NCBI GenBank assembly: GCA_021495925.1
Contig: JAKEKT010000052.1
Location: 62,001 to 126,000, forward strand
Direction: 5' to 3'
Length of the DNA stretch: 64,000 bases
From: Diplodia intermedia
Lineage: Eukaryota > Ascomycota > Dothideomycetes > Botryosphaeriales > Botryosphaeriaceae
Shown here: piece by piece, positions 33,790-45,105 of the stretch
How the letters are laid out: every line of letters starts with the position of its first letter
Position numbering within the stretch: the first letter of the stretch is position 1
Made by a program: the position numbers and the translations under genes
The notes under the pieces: model-generated
The model's input: only the letters and a program-made list of their open reading frames with translations
What the model was told of the DNA's origin: nothing
The model's database searches: none

Positions 33790-34689
33790 ATGGCCAACTA
33801 CGACGAAGCCAGCCCCCCGGATGACGATTACTACGATGAGAACTCACTCTTCGACATTGGACTCAATCCTACCGGAGACGACGGAAGTTCTTTCCGCACC
33901 GAAAACGATCCGAATGCGCTATACCAGCGAGCGAATTTCATGGAACGCAAAGGCGCCATTGCCATACGCTGCACCTGTTTAGATGTTGTGCACGGCCTTC
34001 TTACCTCCGGAAATGTCAGAGAGTTCGCCACACTCATCGTGCTGAGGTTCAACACCGACGTTCATAAACGGGCGCGACGCGTGGCCTCCGCCAACATCGT
34101 CCTCGAGTTTGCGAGTATGGAGGTGGGCAAGGAAGGGCCGGAAGTTCTTGGCATCTCCCCCCTCGGGAGCATGGTCATGGTGCAGACGCAGGCGCATCAG
34201 GAGATCAAGAAGAGCGCCGGCGTAAAGCTGGAAGCCCCGCCGCTTGCTGGCATCGGGGCGGGCGGAGAACTTGGTTGGGATAAGACCGTTTCCATGGAAC
34301 TGACTGATGCGACGAAAGTCATCGGGTCGATCGATCTCAGGGGACGCAACTACGGCCCGCCGAACTGCGCTTCATGGACTCTGCTCGAGAACGAGATGAC
34401 GAATACCGGCATCCCTGCTGTCATGCGCATGGCAATCTTGCTCAAGCGGCGGAACCAAGCAAAATTCCAATGCACCTTCGAAATCAATGCAACGGTAGAC
34501 TACAAAAGCAACCTCGAGCGATTGTTCGGAACAAAGCCCAAGGATGATCCAGTCTTCTTCGATCCGGACATGGAGCCTACAAACAAGCTCCAAACATACG
34601 ATATCTACAACTTGGGCAGCGTTGACCTTGGTCACGTTTCAGACATCACCTTCAACACCGTGGTGGACGGAGCAATCAAACATGTGTAA
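33790..34689 (+). CDS. 299-aa fungal protein of unknown function, paired with the ankyrin-subtilase
   Basis: Single exon, 299 aa, no signal peptide or membrane helix. The acidic N-terminus (SPPDDDYYDENSLFDIGLN) is followed by alternating beta-strand-like segments: GAIAIRCTCLDVVHGLL, FATLIVLRFNTD, RVASANIVLEFAS, VLGISPLGSMVMVQT, KVIGSIDLRGRNYGPPNCASWTLLENEMTNTGIPAVMRMAILLKRR. It ends NTVVVDGAIKHV. The pattern NYGPPNCASWTLLEN...GIPAVMR.AILLKR is one I associate with an uncharacterised ascomycete family found near NLR and ankyrin genes; I cannot name it. It faces the subtilase gene across 640 bp. A substrate, inhibitor or partner relation is possible but unproven. Confidence 0.75.
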   Translation: MANYDEASPPDDDYYDENSLFDIGLNPTGDDGSSFRTENDPNALYQRANFMERKGAIAIRCTCLDVVHGLLTSGNVREFATLIVLRFNTDVHKRARRVASANIVLEFASMEVGKEGPEVLGISPLGSMVMVQTQAHQEIKKSAGVKLEAPPLAGIGAGGELGWDKTVSMELTDATKVIGSIDLRGRNYGPPNCASWTLLENEMTNTGIPAVMRMAILLKRRNQAKFQCTFEINATVDYKSNLERLFGTKPKDDPVFFDPDMEPTNKLQTYDIYNLGSVDLGHVSDITFNTVVDGAIKHV

Positions 34690-35327
34690 AGCTGTTGCTT
34701 TTGCCTTTCCTTTCTTCTTCTTACAAATAGTACGTCAAATCGGAAGTGCAACAATTACCGTATAGTAAAATATTAGTAACGATCGATGACGCAGCTTGTT
34801 ATCTCACAGCATATGTGCCCTACTATCTAAATGCATCACCTGTAGAATCGCTGGCCCTAGAAATTCGCACACCAATGACTTCCCACCTCTCAAGAAGCGC
34901 CAAGACATCTCTCGGACGATGGCGCTTGCATCATGCAAATAAGCAGCTGAGGTGCCAGGACTTAACCAAGCATAAATGCTTGCAAATGCTGCGCCTTGAC
35001 GTATGGAAGCGTTCTCGACTCCAGCCACGGCGCTGAAGTCTACATCACCTCATTTTTCCTCCAGCTCGTGGCTCATGCAGATTGGTGCCCGCACCAGCTG
35101 ATGTGGTGATGCGTCATTTGACATACCGCGAGGCTGAAATTTCACATGCTTGCTTCGAGCTGACACGCTTCAGCCTTCGGAAACAGGCTTCCACGTTAGG
35201 GGGGCTTCGGCAGTGTCTGCCTTTGACGACGTCAGCTGCATCGAAAGCTTTTAGGTAGACTGTTCTCAAAGGCTGCGAGGAGTTTGTTGAGGTGATTCGC
35301 AAGGCTGGCACATCCTGACCAGGCGTC
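34690..35327. other. Intergenic region
   Basis: It lies between the 299-aa gene and the NLR-like gene, both on the plus strand. No supported coding region or repeat; presumably the promoter of the NLR-like gene. Confidence 0.45.
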
Positions 35328-38300
35328 ATGGCTACGCTTGCGGAGGCAAGTGGCAACGCTGCAGAAGGTCGATCGGCACAGGCTCTGGAGCTCGATGCGA
35401 CAAAAGAGGAAGAGTGCAACAACAACCCCGATCTTTCCCTTCCGAAGGGCATTATGGAGCATTTCGATTCTCCGTTCGGGCTTGGAAATACTGAGAAGGT
35501 CATTGTGGATGGAGGGATCGAGTACGCCAGTCTACTCCGTATGCCTGCCAGACCTTCCGCTAATATCGATTCTCGCGAATGCAGTATAGTCACTGTCCAC
35601 GGACTTCATGGGAGCCGTGACACTAGCTGGAGACCTCAGAATGCCCCAGAGACAGACATTTTCTGTGAAATTGGGGGCGAAGATTGCCGCGTGATGCACT
35701 ACGGGTACGACTCGCTCGAGGGTCGACACGGCATCTATTCAAGCAATGGGATTGCTCATGAGGCTTCACGACTGTTGATGCAACTGGCAGAGGCAAGAAA
35801 GAGTGTACCACATGTGAGTTTGATCGCGAGCCTTGAGAGGCTATAGAGACTTGAACTAACATCGCGTGACCCAACCAAGGGCGTCTTCCGAGACATAGTG
35901 TTTGTTGGTCATGATATCGGTGGCTCTATCGTCAAACAGGTAAGCCGAATAAGGTCGATACTGGACACGAGAGATATAACTGAACCTCATAGGCCATGTA
36001 CCAGGCTGGTTTGGATCCGAGATACAGCGATATAGCGTCTTGCGTAAAGCTGCTGGTACTCTACTCTTTGGAGACCCTACGTAATTTCATGATCCTTCTG
36101 CTAAAATGGTTCAGATACTCTTCGGATGTCCTCAGAGACCTCTGGATTCAAGACATATGGAAGACATGATAGCCCGGCTGGCCTTCTCCGGCAGCAAATC
36201 ACCTCGAACGAACGTAAGGCACTGCATTGTGGCACTCGCAAACGCGGTCTTGGAGAGCACTCATGCATTCATCCAATCGAAAGCTCAGCTGCGCGCGAAG
36301 GTAGTCGTAGTATCATCCAGTACCATCGACCCTGCGGGAACAGTAAGTCCTACGGTAAAAGTTTAGTCTGTCATATTGCTGATATTTTGTGGAATAGATA
36401 TTTGACGAGGATACCGTGATGACGAACCCCTTCCTCGAGAATCGACTCATGGTCGACATGCCACACGCATCTCTCTCTTGTGCATCATCAAGTGATAATG
36501 ATGTATGGTCCAGCTTGCGCACCGCCATTGCAGAGGTGAAAGCACGCTTTGCTAGTACGTACCACTTCCATTTGCATACGCCCCATCTTTGAACTAAAGA
36601 GGAACAGGTGATGAGGACATTAATTCAGCACAAAAACACGCTTATTGGGATCTTATTGTTTCCCTTTGCCCCACCCTCAAGCCTCCAGCAAGGCCATCCC
36701 TCGATGACGATAGCATGAAATGGTTCACGAGCCATGACAAATTTGAGAATTGGCGGACCAATGCTCAATCAGACATCCTGATCATTGAGGGAACAGAAGT
36801 CGCAACGTCACCTCGCATCTCGGAGTACATTTATTCGACTTTGGCAATGACCTCAACAGAGCAGGACCAGTATGCGTACTTCTCCTTTAGCTCTCATCAC
36901 AGTCGCCAGAACAACATGCTGGATTTTCTAGCCAGCGCTGTGGCTCAATGGCTTCCAAACGCCAGCAGAGGACAAGATTCCGAATGGCCGTGGGAAGTGC
37001 ATCGCTACGTCCAACATCACGCATTCACGGAAAAAGATCTCCTCTATCTGCTGGTCAAATTGCGTAGCTTCAACGTGTACGGCGCCACAGTCTTCGTCCT
37101 CAATAACGTAGACCAGTGCGTTGGACTCAATCCGCTTTTCTGGGACTGCATTGCGTATCTGTTCACGACGCGAGACATTCCCTGGAAGTTTCTTCTCCTC
37201 ACGGAATCTCGACAGATGCTTGCTAATGATTGGCTGAATACTTGGCCATCCATCAACGTCGACGGTGACACGGTACTACCTTTGGATCAAAACTTGGTGG
37301 AAAAGTTGGATTTTGAACTGGGAGAGCTGTTCCAGTCCGATTGCGAGACCAATGCATCCGTCGAGCAAGTACGGAAGACTTTGTTGGAGGGGAGCGCGAA
37401 TGACCTGAGACGGGCTTTGTTCACGTTGCGCCAACTTCAACATGGTGAGACCACAGATATGAGAAAACGTTTGTCAGAAGTGGAAGAGACTCCATTGCCA
37501 GCTTTGGCGGAAAGCATTCTGGATTCTGTCCCAGAAGGAGCACATGCATTCATCACGAAGCTGCTCAGCTTCGTCCTTCTTGCCCGGAGGCCTCTCACAA
37601 TCACTGAGCTGTACTCTGCAATCAGTGTGGGTGAAAAAAACCACGGCTCGTCTCAGGCTGCTATCATCCGCTTTACCAAGGAGGTTGAGGTCCTTCTACC
37701 AGGTTTTTTTGACTTGAGCCACGAAGTCGACTTCCTTCATCCTCAGCTCCGGGAATTTTTCTTGCTGAGAAAGGATGTTTGGTATGACGTCAAAGATACC
37801 GCAGATATGATCATCTTGCGCGTATGTCTCAGGTTCCTCTCCTCATCAGATGGGAAGACGTCTCTGGCACGCCTTCAAACTGAACGACATGGGCTTTTGT
37901 CAACGCCCGTATTCAAAGCTCAAGATGATCTGGGGGCCTATGCCACCGAGTATTGGATTCACCACTATCACTCTGCCGCTTGTTCCGCGGAAGCCGCCGA
38001 CCTTGTCAGGCAATTCTTCCAACAGGAGGTCATTGTTCGCACATGGGAGCAAGCGCGATGGTTCCTGTCGAATCCCTTGACAAGAACTAACAAATCGTCC
38101 TTGTCGACAATCCCATTGGCGGCATCATTCGGACTTCAGGATATCGTGGACTCGACTCAGAATAACGAATCCTCACGTTACGCTTTGGTTGAAGCAGCCA
38201 GAAATGGGCAAGTCGATGTGGCTCAACGCTTGATAAAAGACACCGAAATCGACCATGAGACGGCGGAGGCTGCGCTCCTCGCAGCATCCCGTTGTGGAGA

Positions 38301-40988
38301 TGAAAGCCTGCAGATGTCGCTGATAACTCACTTGGAACAATCGCTCCAAGGCCTTTCAATTCCGCAACAGCTGATCATTCGCGCATCATGGCTGGGTCAA
38401 GTAAGACTGGTCAAAGTCCTGCTTGACCATGGTGTGGACGTCAATTTCAATGATGAGGCCTTCAACCTGGAAGGGCCTCTCCATATAGCTGCACGACATG
38501 GACACTACGAGGTAGCTGAACTTCTACTACGTCATGACGCTAGCCTCGTTCACACGCTTTCCAAACGAAGCAGATCACCCCTCTATGTTTCCTCAACCCA
38601 TGGCCACCCCAAGCTCGTCAAGTTGTTCCTCGATCACGGAGCAGACATAAACGAAGACAGGGGGGAAGGTCGTCCAATAGCAGTCGCTTGCTTTGACGGA
38701 AAGCACGCCGTCGCGCGCGTTCTCTTAGACGCCGGCGCGGAAGCAGATTTCCAGGATCCAAGCGGATATTGGCCACCGCTCGTTGTTGCTGCATTCGAAA
38801 ACCACGTTGGTTGCGTGAGGGAGCTCCTGGACCACAAGTCAACGGTGGACTATCTCTGCCCGGGCGGAACGGCTCTCTACCGCGCCGTCCTGAACAGCTC
38901 TCTGGCCGCCTGCCGCATGTTGTTGGACCATGGTGCAGACGTTAATTACGTGGGGAAAAGCGGTTCAACCCTTGCTATCGCGGCGGCAAATGGCAACTTC
39001 AAATTGGTCAAGCTGCTCGTCGAGCGTGGCGCTGACGTCAACAGACGGGCGGGTGAAGAAGATACCACTGCTCTAAACGGAGCAATCATCAGTAAAGCCG
39101 GCATTGAGATTATCACCTACCTACTCGATAACGGAGCAGATGTCAATGTGCGTACACCCCAGACAGCGCCGATATACGACGTTTGCTACACTGGCGACGT
39201 GGAAATTCTGCGGCTGTTGATCGAAAGAGGTGTGGAACTGAACATCTCCGTGGGAAACGGGTGGACGCCTTTGCACGCTGCCTACCAAAATGCCGAGCTT
39301 GTCCGAGTACTCCTTGACGCCGGTGCTGAAATCGACAAGATCCACAAGGAGAGCGGTGTCTCAGCTCTGTTTCTTGCTGCATTGGGGGATCATGAGAAAA
39401 CCGTAAGAGTGATGCTTCAGTACAATGCAGACATCAATCTTCGATCCCACCCGGTAGCATATCACCAGATGGACGGATACACAGCGCTGTCAAGTGCAGT
39501 CCTTTCCGATCGTGTGGATAACGCCAGGCTGCTTCTTGAAGCGGGAGCGGACCTTGATATCAAACACGACGACGGGACCTTCATCCTGCAGGATGTCAAG
39601 GGCGAGGAGATGATGAGGACTGTCATGGAGTTTCGCCCGGATCTGACTCTAGAAGATGAGCAAGGTCGCACGGTGCTCCACTCCCTTGTGTTCTCTCTTC
39701 CGTTGACAAAGATTCTTGTTCATGGAGGATGCAACATCGACAGAACAGACAAGAATGGTTACACTCCACTCCTCGGTGCTACAGCGCTGAGTCGTGTAGA
39801 AGTAATGAGGTTCTTGATCAAACGAGGTGCCAATGTAAATGCCTCATCGGCCTATGGATCCCCGTTGAACCTTGCTTGCTTCAACACCTCTCTCGAGGCT
39901 GTCAAAGCTCTTGTGGAAGCCGGCGCTGACGTCGACAAGGTCCATCCAAGGGCTGGAACACCCATATACTCAGCCTGCTCATGGGCTGAGTGGTCAGAGC
40001 CTGACGCCGAACCTCAAGATACCCGCGCCAAGGAAATTATCGAATACCTTGTGCATATATCTGAGAAGAAGGCAGATGTCAGTCGCACTGGGGGTGGCTT
40101 TGGCTTTCCCATCAGTGCGGCTTCCGCTTACTGTTCCGTTTCTACAATCGAGTTTCTTCTCAATGCTGGCGCAAATGTGAAGGTCCAGGATGATTTTGGT
40201 CGAGGTCCGGTGCACTTCGCCGCATGTGGGAGTATTGAGAACTTCCAGAGAGTCCGGAATGCGGGTGCAGAGCTCACCGTTTGTGACAAGCTCGGCAGAA
40301 CAGCTTTGCATTTCGCGGTGCAGAGTGGCAATCTTGGCATAGCCAAAGAGGTGTTGGCAACAACAGATTGCCAGATTGGCGCCACGGATGTTCATGGATG
40401 GACAACACTACACTACGCAGCGAGGGGCTGCCATCCACTTGGTAACCCTGGGAGTAGGAGCTGGAGCAAAGAAATGATCTTGTTCTTGATCGACCAGGGC
40501 TGTGAATTACGCACTTTGAGCAGCGGTCCATTGGGAGAGTGGTCACCGCTGAAATTGGCAAGATTCTACGGTGCCAGCAAAGGGATTCAAGACCTTTTGA
40601 CGCCGAAAGAAGACGCAAACGGAGGCGCCAGAGAGTGGAACGATGCAGAGCATCAGACAAGAGAGTCGACAGTGCATAGAGTGTACTGCGATTGCTGCCT
40701 TTTTGTAAGTGGCCTCCCGTTATCAAACTGTCGGATATCAGCTGATCACGGTATCAAATCTAGTCGGTCTGTGGGACTCGTTATATATGTGACGATTGCG
40801 GCAATTTTGATTTTTGTTTCAAGTGCCATAGCCTTGTAGATGTCCTCCATCCAGGCCATACGATGAGGGAGATAGGCCCAGAATTCAAGTTCGAAAGCTC
40901 TGAGTATGACCCAATCGAGGAGAGAGCTGATGGAGATGATGATGGTACTGGTACCGACATCTCTGGAGACGAAGGCTGTAGCGATTGA
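35328..40988 (+). CDS. NLR-like protein: alpha/beta hydrolase, degenerate NTPase, ankyrin array, ZZ zinc finger
   Basis: Seven exons (35328-35813, 35880-35939, 35993-36055, 36115-36342, 36398-36554, 36608-40704, 40764-40988) give 1771 aa. Residues about 80-270 are the alpha/beta-hydrolase-like effector domain of fungal NLRs (SIVTVHGLHGSRDTSW; VFVGHDIGGSIVKQ; KLLILFGCPQRP). The GHSxG nucleophile position is Asp174. From about 365 the layout of a STAND/NACHT-type NTPase is kept (WFTSHDKFENWR ... ILIIEGTEVATS). The Walker A GK is replaced (residues 397-398 are Ala-Thr), and Walker B reads VFVLNNVDQC. About twenty ankyrin repeats span about 860-1660 (LLDHGADVNYVGKSGSTLAI and similar). The last exon creates a ZZ-type finger at about 1690-1740: CDCCLF, CDDCGNFDFCFKC, HPGHTM. 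An acidic tail ends the protein. Family knowledge suggests a role in non-self recognition. Confidence 0.85.
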
Positions 40989-41511
40989 GGGGAAAGCCGG
41001 GCATTAGGCAAGAATGCAAGGATGGAATTTGTCTTCCGGTTCTCTATATGAATTTCATCTTTTGAATGTTGTATATCAAATACAAGGCCATGCACTCCAT
41101 TGGACTTCTAAAAAAAAACTGATATTAAGTGAGAAGATGTGATTGAAAGACATGTTCACCGCCCACTGACCGCCACCAGTAAGTCATTGTAACGCCAGGT
41201 CTCCATTATCGCACCTTTGTGGGACGGTAATGAAGAGGAATACTCAGCTTGCTCGGAAGCAGAGGTGAGTGGATACCGGCTAAGCGATGTTGCATAGCGA
41301 GTGCGGGGCTTTGCAGGGTACCTACATGCAGCCAATAGGAAGAAGGCCCTGTTCCACTGCAGATGGCCAACGCAGAAGCGGCGTTCGGCGTTCCACAGAG
41401 CCTCAGCTTTCTCCAAACGCCGTGACTACCTGCCACTTTCCCCTCAGCGCTACCGTCAGGAGCTAGCGCACCACCCCACCAACACTACTCTCGAGCTTAG
41501 CTCAACTCACA
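40989..41511. other. Intergenic region
   Basis: It lies between the NLR-like gene and the CorA-like gene, same strand. No supported feature; it presumably contains the 3' UTR of the first and the promoter of the second. Confidence 0.45.
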
Positions 41512-43066
41512 ATGCCAAGCTTGCTCGGTCGCAGTGATGAGATACTTGGTCAAGGTATGCAACGCGCGCGGCACAGCACTACAAACGGCTCTGACAGGAC
41601 TCAGATTCTTCCGTCGCGAGTAGCAATGGCGCGTCTGAGAAAATCGACACATTAACGGGTTTGATGTAGGTGAGTGACCCAAGTCTGTCAATACAGTTCT
41701 TTGACAGCCATCAGCTTCTGCAGCGCCGAGGATCTGGCAGTCGAAGATGGCCGTTATAGCGAACTCGACATCGACAGCAGATTCGTCAGCCTAGCGCGCC
41801 ACCACGAAAAAAAGGACTCCAACGGACTCTTCGGCTGCCGCACTGTGCAGAAAGTGGCCAATGACACGTTGAGACATGGTAAATCATCTCGCCCCAGGCT
41901 GAAACCACGCATTAGCCTGACCATACCCCAGATTCCTGGTGCTGCTTCAAGATCAAACAAGTCCAGAGAGGGGAGCCCGTGGGGAAGACCGCGCCGGGAC
42001 TCGTCTACGAATGGGAACAGCCGAGCGTCAACATCTCGTGGAACGCGCGAGATCATGTCACGCTCATGCTGTGCATGGACACGCCCGATGAGCTGAAAAA
42101 AGCCATACAACATGCTTGGAACAGCGGCGTCATCGATGCCAGTGACCCCTACAAATGGCACTGTTTCATCGTAGACAAGATCACGGATCTGTACAACAGA
42201 TCGGTGTGGGCGTTGAGAGACTTTGTTCGCCTGGATGTTGAAAAGGTATGGATGCCTTGGCCTGGTCTGATAGATGACTGAGGTTGATGTTGGCGTTGCA
42301 TCGGACAGAGACGCTCACCTGAGACCATCGACTTTGAGCGGCTGCATGAGATCGCCAGGCACATTATCCACTCAAACGAGACCCTCGAAGTTGCTCTGAG
42401 CACCCTGGAAGGCATGCAGGAAGCTCAACAAGTTTTTAGCGAACAGTCATCAAGCAGCTCGGGCAGTGCCGTGGATTTCTCGGCGCGACATACGCAATTG
42501 GAGATCTCCAGTCTCAGACGAACAGTCAAGGCTTCCTACTTGCGTTCAAAGTCGTTGAGCGACCGCATACACAACGAGATCAATCTTGTACGTTCGCAAA
42601 GACGGGTGGCGCGTCGGGGAGGATGCTGACAGGTATTGCTTTCCCAGGCATACAACCTGGTGAACCAACGAGACAGCTTCTTGATGAAGACGATAGCTGT
42701 GATGACCCTCATCTATCTTCCCGGCTCGTACATTGCGGTAAGTTTCCAAGCACTCCTCGTTCGAAGAGCACAATCATTGACACACTCCAACAGACGATCT
42801 TCGGCATGAATTTCTTCAACTTCTCGTCCTCCGGTGGGCTTGAAGTTTCGGGCATGTTCTGGTTGTATTGGGTGCTCATGGTGGCCCTGACGTTGGTCAC
42901 GGTTGGTTCGTGGATGATGTGGCAAGGCCGAAACAGGCATACACGAAAGCAAAGGCTGCCGGACGAAAGCCAAGAGAGTCCGTCGTCCACTGGGTGGAAT
43001 TGTCCTGACTGGGTCAGAGTGCGGCGACGGAAAGGTCCTGAGATCACGGCCGATGTTGATGCTTGA
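41512..43066 (+). CDS. CorA-like (Mg2+ transporter family) membrane protein
   Basis: Six exons (41512-41554, 41708-41878, 41932-42245, 42309-42587, 42648-42737, 42794-43066) give 389 aa. The C-terminal part is diagnostic: a long helix (LEISSLRRTVKASYLRSKSLSDRIHNEINLAYNLVNQRDS), first membrane helix MKTIAVMTLIYLPGSYIATIFGMNFF with the CorA GMN motif, then a second helix (MFWLYWVLMVALTLVTVGSWMMW) and a basic tail. The N-terminal domain contains DSWCCFKIKQVQRGEP, VYEWEQPSVNISWN and HVTLMLCMDTPDELKKAIQHAW. Ascomycetes carry many such degenerate CorA-like proteins near ankyrin and HET genes, so true Mg2+ transport is not assured. The first intron is the weak point: an alternative with a small extra exon would need a 31-bp intron. 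The gene follows the NLR-like gene in the same direction. Confidence 0.75.
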
Positions 43067-44918
43067 CTGGGGAGGCCGGTAGTCATAAGGATACCCGTAG
43101 TGCTGGGATGTGTCGCCGGAGGTGTAGGAACGGCCAATTGTCTATCGAGGCCGCAACAGATTGAGACTGGGTTTCTTCACTGACCGGAATCTAAGAGCAA
43201 AAGTTCTGACACTCGTATGAGCGAGGGGAACGGCAGTCAACGATCTTCGGCTTTCCGTTCTTCCCAATGTGGAAGGAAGGTGGCAGGCGAGGCAGCAGCG
43301 GGTCGGGCAACCAGAAAATCGGAACATAATGGCCACGGTTCTGCAAGGATCCTCCACAGCCAGACTCCACGCCAGGGGAAACGCACGCGACTGCGGAGAT
43401 CATGGGGACGCATTGTTGTCGCTTTAGAGTTAAAAAGCCCACACGTGACTGCATGTGGTTGCCGTCAGTCTTCGACGGCATGTACCGCCGCAAGAGTCGC
43501 GTAAACCAGGATTCGTAACAGGCGGCGACGATTCAGACGATCACGAAAGCTAACACGTCATATCGGGCACCAGGAGCACGCAACCGAAAAACAAAGCCAG
43601 CAACGTGGCCCACGCCGCGACAATCAATCTACAACCGGAATCGTGGTCCGGTGTTAGCCCTCTCGTGCTCGCCACGTTGTTGCGGCCGAGAGCGCCGTCG
43701 TGCCACACTGATGCGCCGTCTCCGGACGGAGCGGAGCGGAAAGGGTCTCGGCGCACGCGGGGCGAATTGCCGAATGACTTCACACTTAAGTTGCCGACGC
43801 ATCGTTATTTAACCCCAGTCGGACCGAGAGCGACTAACGAAAGTCCGGGCCCGCCGCCTTTCTTGGAATGATTGCAGCGGAGACCCAAGAGCACACACGG
43901 AGGGACGATCGACGCAGGCAAGCGGCGGTGAGTGGGCTCTGGTGCGGGTCGGTCGGAACTGCAGCCAGGAGGCGTCTGAAACGGCAGCCGGCGGGCGGGC
44001 TGCTAAGGATGGCGATGCGCCTGCGGTTGCTTCTGGAAGGCCGGAGCTGGACGGCATGTGGTGAGGTCGGAAGAAGCTATGCGGAGAAAGGCAGTCGTTG
44101 CAGGGCTGTCGCAGCGGCTAGGCCCGATAACGGAGAATTTAGGCCGGCGCGAGCGTGCTTGGCTGCGTGGCAGGCGGCAGGGACTGAGGCATAAAACACA
44201 CGCAGTCGGCAGCGCTGCGATTGGCGGGAAAAGCGCACTACTGCGTAGACCGGTGGGCGCGTTTTGCGGAGGTGAGTCGCCAGCCAGGCTGTACGGCGTC
44301 GGCCGGCGGCGGATCGGCCGCCTGCTTGTTCACTTCCCGGCGCTGTGTTGCGTGCGGCTGCACCTGCAGCGACCCGTTGAGCGCCTGCCCGATCGGCCGC
44401 CGCCTGTCTCAACACAACGGCCGTGGTGCCGCCTGATGTCAGCATGCCACGCGGCGCGCCCGCGCACCTCGCACGAGTCGCTGCCCCGAGCAGCAGTCGC
44501 AGGCGCAGCAATCTCCCCGGCCGGGCGTGCGCGCGTCGCCTGCCTGGCGCGGCCCACCCCGCGCTCGAATGTTAGGGCGGACCGGCTGATTCCACCGGCG
44601 GCGCAGGCTGAATCGGGGCGCTGGGCCTATCAGGCGCGATGGGCAGGCCACCTTCTCGAAGCGTGGTAGCTGCTCCCGCCGCGCAGGGTCAGCTCCTCTG
44701 CTGCAGGCGCACACAAGGCCGCCCGGAGGCGCTCGCGGGGCACAATCCCTGCCCCAAGTCCAGGCCATAGCTTTTTGTGAACCCACCTGCCCATTCTTAT
44801 CGCCCGCTCCCCTCCACCAGCCTCGCCCTCTCGCTGCCTCCGCGTTGAGATGTCGCTGAGCTCTGCGTCCCTCGACTGCTGAACCGTCGAATCCCGGCGT
44901 CCTGGAGAGCAACACACC
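43067..44918. other. Intergenic, GC-rich to the right
   Basis: Open frames up to about 200 codons occur on both strands of 43860-44900, but they overlap each other and have Arg/Ala/Gly-rich composition typical of random frames in GC-rich DNA. No gene supported. The right end is probably promoter and leader of the next gene. Confidence 0.4.
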
Positions 44919-44933
44919 ATGGCCGCGCTCGAG
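44919..44933 (+). other. Alternative 15-nt first coding exon (MAALE)
   Basis: ATGGCCGCGCTCGAG sits in a strong start context (ACACCATGG) and is followed by a consensus donor GTACGT. Splicing to the CAG at 45118-45120 would join it in phase to the body of the gene at 45106-47293. It would replace the in-genome start MDSLQ with MAALE, with identical protein length. Confidence 0.6.
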
Positions 44934-45105
44934 GTACGTCGCCGCGTCTTCCTGGCCCTTCCGCTGCGTCCGTCCGTTGCTTCCGCATGCCTCAGCGCCG
45001 CTATTCTCTCCGTGCTCAGTCCTTAATCTGCCCCCATTGCCGCCTGCCATTCGCATCTTAAACCACAAATGCCCTCCCCCGTCGCGCCTCTCCATTGCTG
45101 ACCCA

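Noticed and set aside
41605..41696. Extra exon 41605-41665 in the CorA-like gene
   Set aside because: It stays in frame but needs a following intron of only 31 bp, below what is usual; a single 153-bp intron also keeps frame.
44058..44669. 203-codon plus-strand frame in GC-rich DNA
   Set aside because: Arg/Ala/Gly/Cys-rich random composition with equally long antisense frames; no start context or splice support.
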